From Trochalopteron elliotii (lineage: Eukaryota > Chordata > Aves > Passeriformes > Leiothrichidae), in NCBI GenBank assembly GCA_024734555.1, contig JANPWX010019802.1, positions 1,191,342 to 1,255,341 of the forward strand: a DNA stretch of 64,000 nt, in the 5' to 3' direction. This document shows, piece by piece, positions 52,931 through 64,000 of the stretch; within the stretch, counting starts at the first letter, position 1, and each line of letters begins with the position of its first letter. Under the pieces are notes generated by a model that was given only the letters and a program-made list of their open reading frames with translations, searched no databases and had not been told where the DNA came from. Position numbers and translations under genes: made by a program.

Positions 52931-54184
52931 TCATGGGTTTTGCCCAAGGTAGTTTTTACCTACTTTCATAATTGCGTAATGTCTTTTACCTGCCCCATGC
53001 TCAGACAAGAATGAGGGGTTAGTGAAAGCTTTTGGAATCAGTGAGAGAAACTATGCTGTCTAGAAAGTTTTCCTTCACAAAGGAAAGAAGTCCTTTTTTT
53101 TGGTGCCTATAATATTGGTAGCTGTGTGAAGATCTTTATAGAAATAGTAAGGCAAGTGTTATTTTTGTGTTTATGTAAATAATTACATGTTGATAGTTGG
53201 ACCTCATGGGGATAATTAATTGAATTAAAAAAATCTTCACAATTGAATTCCATTTCCTCCCCCTTTCCCCCTCTATTTTCTCCTTTAAGTGCTTTCTTTC
53301 CATAAACACTGTGATAATTATATACTGTAGACAGTAAAAGCATTAAATGCTATAAAGTTGATTTCAAGCAAGGCGAAAATGTTCAGGATTTGCCTGAAGG
53401 GATTTTGAGAATTGCAGCAGTAAAGTCCTTCTGAGTGTTTCACAGCAGGTAATACCTTCTCCTTAGACCTGAAAGACAGAAGAGTTGCCCAAGTGAGATT
53501 TTCTTTTCTTTGCTTCCCTCACCGCATTGACTGTACCTAACCAAATATACAGGAAACCTTATTCCCAACACGAAATTCTGCAAGTCAAGATACACACCAC
53601 ACGACCATGTAGTTAGCACAGTGAGCTTTGTTTTGGGTTACCTACCTGTGACCTTCCTCTGATATGGATCAGTGCTGATGCCAGGGGCTGAACAAGAAGG
53701 GGAGATTTTGCATCTGGTGATGAGGAGTCACCCCTTAGAGCAACTTCCAAGCAACCTTCCTAAGAGACCTTTGATATGTTCTAAATCTCCTGGACTGAGT
53801 CTGAGTCATAATTTCCTTTCAGCACACCTACAGAGTAAGCATTTGTCACATTCATTTATAGTGTTGTACCATAGCTGGATTTTGTATGTAATCCTTTCAT
53901 GGGAATGCCTGAAATCTCCCTGGGCTAAAAGCATTTGTTCTTATATCTGCTATTGTTTGGTTGGGAGGGAGAGGGAAGGGCAGGAGAGTTATTTGTTTTA
54001 GTTTGAGTACTAATTTATGTTGACTGAGATTCATCCTAGTTTTTAAACAAAATGAGATTTGTAACCATTCTTTAATGTGAAAGACTACATTGAATTGAAA
54101 ACAAGTCTTTTTTATAATACATATATATACAGTTTAAAAAAATAGAGTGAAAAATGTACTTTAAAATGCATTTTTAGTAGTTAA

Positions 54185-55189
<1,005 letters not shown>

Positions 55190-55328
55190 GTGGAGACTGT
55201 GCTACTTTGATGAAGAATATGGGTCCCTTACCTGTAGACATGGCAAGGATGTACTTTGCAGAGACTGTTCTGGCCTTGGAATACCTTCATAATTATGGAA
55301 TTGTACACAGGGATTTGAAACCTGACAA
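55190..55328 (+). CDS. MAST4: MAST4 exon l: kinase helices D-E and catalytic loop
   Basis: The 139-bp exon completes Gly427 and encodes residues 428-472 and two bases of Asn473: [40 protein letters not shown], then DLKPD. The HRDLKPD motif (466-472) provides the catalytic base Asp468 and Lys470. The exon stops inside the AAT codon for Asn473, the magnesium-binding residue; the last base comes from exon m. Genomic read-through shows a false Lys here. The donor is CAA|GTATGT. Confidence 0.98.
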
Positions 55329-60115
<4,787 letters not shown>

Positions 60116-60217
60116 ACGAAATCAACTGGCCTGAAAAGGATGAAGCACCACCTCCAGATGCCCAGGATCTGATCACTCTGCTGCTTAGGCAGAATCCTTT
60201 AGAAAGACTGGGAACAG
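60116..60217 (+). CDS. MAST4: MAST4 exon o: kinase C-lobe, [20 protein letters not shown]
   Basis: The 102-bp exon completes Asp573 and encodes residues 574-606 and one base of Gly607: [20 protein letters not shown] then [13 protein letters not shown]. The [11 protein letters not shown] motif carries the conserved C-lobe arginine (helix I). [14 protein letters not shown] is the best visible MAST4 discriminator in the window. The donor ACAG|GTTAGG departs from the usual GTAAGT/GTGAGT form. Confidence 0.97.
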
Positions 60218-61244
60218 GTTAGGAGACACTAATTTTAAATTGTTAATGTACTGGAAATAGCTTCTGTATCCAGCATTGGGAGCTTTTGTTCACCTATTTG
60301 TTTTGTTTGGGAAACATCTGTCATGACATGCAGTATGACAAGAGGCCATGATAATTTATAGGTTCAGACCAGTAATATGAACTTAACATGATGGTGTCCA
60401 TCCTGGTTTTTGTGGGACTTACATGTGCTCATTTGCATTTACTCTTCTCGTAATTTCTCAAAGACCCTGTTAGTCAATGAATGGGGTTTCTTCATGAGTA
60501 CAGTATAAAATTACTAAATACAGAAATCTAGGAGGGGAATCAATACACAGTTTCCTTTTTCAGAAGTACCTTAGCCTGGCAGATTAATTCCTCCAGGTGT
60601 TAGGGTGGGTGATGAGTATTCAAACTTCTTATTCAGAAATACTGTCTGAGGTTGTGTGGTGAGAAGTCTTGTCATTCTCATTTATCAAGCACTACTGCCT
60701 TGTATGAAAAAGAATTAAAATAAAACCGTATGTTAAGGAAGTATTAAGACTTCCATAGGCTAATGAAAGTACTGTGCATTTATGTAATAGAGTTTATTTG
60801 TTGGTTGATAGACCAGGATTTGTTTGGGAGTTTCTGTGAGAGGCAGTGATGAATATTGTGTGTGATTTTTAAGTGTTAATATATGAGAACCCTAGTCACT
60901 GACTGCCATCCCTTTAGGCACAGCACTAGGTAAACACAGCAAAAAAAAGCCTCCTGCATAAAAGAGCCCAAATATAAAGGTACAGTCTTATTTACAGTGA
61001 ACACTATATGCCATGAACAGAAATACATTTGGGATGCCAAGAAAACCAAGTGGCGCATTGAGTCAGCATGAGAGTATTGGACTCAGAAAACTGAGTCCAG
61101 TTGTGCTACCTATTTTTAGGCCTAATTAAAAAGAGGCTTTAGGAATCAGTTCATAACTGGCCTTATCACAGCTGCTCAGAGGAAACGAGATTATAACCCA
61201 GATCCTGAGTACTACTGACATGGTCCCAAATGACATGTCTTCCT

Positions 61245-61514
61245 TCAGTTTCCTTCAAGGCATGGTGATATGACTGATATGAATGAATTGCATGTCCCTC
61301 TAGCCTGAATGTCTTGGATCTGTTTGAACAGCCCTTCACTGTAACTGATGGTCTGGACTAAGTGGCAGCCAGCAAAGTTTATTGCTGTCCTTTGCCCCAT
61401 GTTAAACAAGTTAGGATTGAGGAAGTTGTCATGCCCCAGTAGCTTCTCCACTTGCTTGCCTGCTTCATCTGCTGCAGAGGGCACCAATAACAAAAGCAAA
61501 ATGAAAATCCACAA
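61245..61514 (-). other. Unrecognised minus-strand ORF, 89 codons, signal-peptide-like
   Basis: The frame begins MWIFILLLLLVPSAADEAGK, a hydrophobic run followed by a small-residue region like a secretory signal and cleavage site. It continues with balanced, protein-like composition (QVEKLLGHDNFLNPNLFNMG, later FAGCHLVQTISYSEGLFKQI) and three cysteines. On the minus strand, a CTCTGCAG with an upstream T-rich tract at about 61480-61505 also resembles a splice acceptor, so the part from Ala15 could instead be an exon or a retroposed fragment of an exon. I recognise no family. It may be a pseudogene piece, an antisense gene or chance. Confidence 0.25.
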
Positions 61515-62423
61515 CTAGTTTAATTCCCTTGTTTTAAGCACACTCTTTGCAGGCATTGTTGTTTCATTACCAGGATTCCTGGTAAACAGTGCTAATTCAA
61601 GACTGTTGACCTGTGAGAGGCTGGATCAGGAGTGGGTTGCAAATTCTGTGTATGTTGCTATACAGCTGGAGGAGAAAGAGAGAGATGAGGCTGGCTTAAA
61701 TACTGAATGGTCAGTGCCACAATAGGAAGCACCTGTGGTGCTCAGTTAGGAACTAACATCTCTAAAGCCTCTGGTTTCTCTAAGAGTTGGCAGCCTGAAG
61801 AAGGAAGTAAGGCAGCTATTTCTTTGATGCAGGGGGTTCAGAAACCACAACGAAGTTGTAGGATCTTTAAGTGTTAAAAACAGCTCACAGAAATGGAGGC
61901 TGAAGTGTGACAGGTCCCACATGAGCACTGAAAATGGCATGGTTTATGCCAGGCTCCACCATACATTTCAAATTACAGTCCTGTCTGTTTAATGTTTATT
62001 AGCAAGCTGCATAACACTTGATGAAGATCGTAATTGTTTATTTGCTCAGGAGACCTGAGTGGCAAAGGCAAGTTGACAGAAGAGAGATGGACAGTATACT
62101 TACTTTGAAGAAGGAAAACAGCAGTAAAAAGACTTCTTTGAGCTTGAAGAGTCTGATACCAATCAAAAATTATACAATTCTGATGTAATATCCCATTACT
62201 GTGCTCAAAGAAAGATTCACTGCTTGGCTAGTGATTTATGATGAGATGTGATTTTGGTCTGCTTTGGGAAGATTTGGCTTCTTTGAATTTTTCCCTGGTG
62301 CAGTATGAAAAGCAAAGAACCCAATCTAGAAATCCTAACTCTGGTTTAGAAACCAGTCCTGGAGATTTCATTTTTTCTCTCTATAGCCTTGACATAGGTA
62401 AGTATTCATGCTGTATCAATGTG

Positions 62424-63294
62424 CTGAGTTGACCCTGGCTGGCCACTAGGTACCCACTGAGTCTCCTCCCTCCTCAGCTGGATGGGAGGAGAAAATATAC
62501 CAAAGACTCGTGGGTTGAGATAAGGACAGGAAGTTGCCATCATGGGCAAAGCATACTAAAACTCAGGGAAGTTTATTTAATTTATCACCAATTAACACTA
62601 CTGCTTTACTTCCTCCCTCCAAGCAGCGTGGGAGGATGGGAAATGGGAGTTGTGGTCAGTGCATCACATACTGCCTCTGCTGCTCCTTCTCTCCACACTA
62701 TTCCGCTGGTCCAGTGTGGGTCCCTCCCACAGGGTGCAGTCTTCAGGAACAGAGTGTTCCAGCATGAGTCCCCCATGGGGTCACAAGTTCTGCCAGTAAC
62801 TGTGCTCTAGCTTGGGCTCCTCTCTGCCACAGGTCCTACCAGGGCACTGCTCCAGCACAGGCTTTTGCATGGGATCACAGTCTGCTGCAGGGATCCACCC
62901 TGCTCCACTTTGGGGTCCTCCATGGGCTGCAGGTGGATCTCTGCTCCACTTTGGGGTCCTCCATGGTCTCGGGTGCAGCTGCCTCACCATGGCCTGCACC
63001 ATGGGCTGCAGGAGAGAACCTCAGCTCCAGTGTCTGGAGTTCCTTCTGCACTGACTTTGGTGTCTGCAGTGTTGTTTGTCTCACCTGTTCTTGCCTTGTC
63101 TTCTGGCTACTGTTGTGCAGCAGTCTTCCCCCTTCTTTAATGCATTATCCCAGATAATGCTGATGGGCTGACAGTTGGTCCATCTTGGAGGCAGCTGGCA
63201 GTGGCTGTGTTGCATGTAGAAGAAGGCAGCTTCTCACAGAAGCCACCCTTGTAGCCTCCCCATTGCCAAAACAATGCAACATAAACCCAAAACA
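62424..63294 (-). mobile_element. Solo LTR of an avian endogenous retrovirus
   Basis: Read as the reverse complement, this is the same LTR design as at 48.4 kb. On the + strand it begins GTTGACCCTGGCTGGCCAC (62428), has GGGTTGAGATAA (62512-62523), a minus-strand AATAAA near 62572-62578, and a long GC-rich part with repeated CATGGGCTGCAGG modules. It ends in GAAGCCACCCTTGTAGCC (63239 on) and ACATAAACCCAAAACA (63279-63294). It contains a 25-base duplication at 62901 and 62942. Frames of 60-91 codons inside are by-products. No internal retroviral genes flank it. Confidence 0.85.
62901..62966. repeat. 25-bp direct repeat inside the LTR
   Basis: The unit beginning TGCTCCACTTTGGGGTCCTC occurs at 62901-62925 and 62942-62966, a 41-bp period with no mismatch in the 25 bases. 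Repeated U3-type modules are common in retroviral LTRs and can be promoter/enhancer duplications. Confidence 0.85.
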
Positions 63295-63959
63295 AGCTGG
63301 CAGCAGGTCTTGCTGCTGCAGGTTACTTGTTCAGGTTTTAGAATTAGATGTGTGTTTATTAATGACATCATTTTCCACCTTCCCAGGACAAAATTTCCAG
63401 TATTTCATTGTGTTCTTACAGTTGTTTTCTAACTTTAAACTAGTATAGTAGTTTAAATGCACGTTAAACGAGCAGGCAGTAATAAATAAGAGAAATGATA
63501 GGGTGTTTCCTGTAGAATTGTGTATTACTGTCATAAAACACTGAAAGGATCTCTGAAGTCAGCAATAGTATTTATATTGAGCAACTATTAAGGATCATTT
63601 TACATTACTTTATGACTTGTACTTACTCACCCACTGCACATATTTATATTTGTAGCACTACATATGATGATTCTGACTAATGTGTAGCTAACAGATTTGT
63701 ACATCCGGAAAAAAAAAATCTTCTAAGAGGGAGATGATAAAGCAATAAACTGTTAAAAGAAATGGCCACAACAAAACAGGGGCAGGGAGTATTTCTGACA
63801 GGTTTAGGGTAGTCTAATAGGAGTGGTTAGTAGATGTTCATGTGTACAGCAATGACTATGGCTTTCCATGATTATTTGCATTGTCGCCTGGAGGTTTAGT
63901 TCATTTAATGTCAAAGAATTTGGTACAGTTTGCTCAGTGTTTTCCTCTGGCTCCTCCAG

Positions 63960-64000
63960 GTGGTGCATATGAAGTAAAGCAGCATCAGTTCTTCAGGAGC
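63960..64000 (+). CDS. MAST4: MAST4 exon p, 5' part (cut by window end)
   Basis: The exon follows CTCCTCCAG. It completes Gly607 and encodes residues 608-620, GAYEVKQHQFFRS, then runs off the window. TGGAYEVKQHxFFRS is the MAST4 kinase C-lobe end (MAST2 has SAYEVKQHPFFTG as I recall). QHQFF differs from the QHRFF I recall in human. The rest of the C-lobe, AGC tail, PDZ and C-terminus are outside. Confidence 0.95.

Larger units (their letters stand above)
60218..63959. other. Intron o-p, 3.7 kb
   Basis: Contains an isolated minus-strand frame with a signal-peptide-like start (61245-61514) and a minus-oriented LTR (about 62424-63294) ending some 660 bases before exon p. The rest is AT-rich with nothing recognised. 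The acceptor is CTCCAG at 63954-63959. Confidence 0.8.

Noticed and set aside
62534..63157. Several frames of 60-91 codons.
   Set aside because: They are inside the LTR and reflect its repeated GC-rich modules.

Overview
The window is vertebrate nuclear DNA, most likely from a bird. It is AT-rich and carries one multi-exon gene on the + strand. It also holds 3'-end fragments of CR1-type LINEs, including one with the avian-style tail ending in ATTCTGTG, and several LTRs resembling avian endogenous-retrovirus (ERVL-like) solo LTRs. Nothing looks prokaryotic: there are no operons, ribosome binding sites or long intact intron-less genes.

The gene is the central part of MAST4, encoding a microtubule-associated serine/threonine kinase of the AGC group. 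Sixteen coding exons lie between 6058 and the right edge. The first 15 are bounded by AG/GT splice sites with compatible phases, and the last is cut by the window end. Joined, they give 1861 coding bases: one carried-over base plus exactly 620 codons with no stop. In order they encode a Ser/Pro-rich segment (exons a-d), the MAST-specific helical pre-kinase domain (DUF1908; exons d-h), a variable linker (exons i-j), and the protein kinase domain from its first strand (end of exon j) into the C-lobe (exon p). The N-terminus, the C-lobe end, the AGC tail, the PDZ domain and the long C-terminus lie outside the window. Residue numbers in this annotation count from the first complete codon of exon a (Cys = 1).

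Layout: 1-6057 intron; exon a 6058-6146; 11.2 kb intron containing an LTR at about 9.1-9.7 kb, a GC-rich block at 13 kb and a GT-rich tract at 16.5 kb; exons b-c at 17.3 and 21.2 kb; intron with LTR-like blocks at 21.8-22.6 and 23.5-24.3 kb; exons d-g at 27.3-33.6 kb; intron with a CR1 copy at 35.1-35.6 kb; exon h at 38.1 kb; intron with a composite CR1 at 38.8-40.1 kb; exons i-j at 43.7-46.2 kb; 8 kb intron with an LTR at 48.4-49.0 kb; kinase exons k-o at 54.2-60.2 kb; intron with an LTR at 62.4-63.3 kb; exon p at the right edge.

The exons are ordinary and conserved. The unexplained material is intronic: an isolated minus-strand reading frame with a signal-peptide-like start at 61.2-61.5 kb, an exact 22-base sequence present in two introns, a G-quadruplex candidate in a GT-rich tract, and several GC-rich blocks I could not assign. 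I saw no clear evidence of a new multi-gene system. If the bird call is right, known human 5q / avian Z synteny suggests the locus is on chromosome Z.
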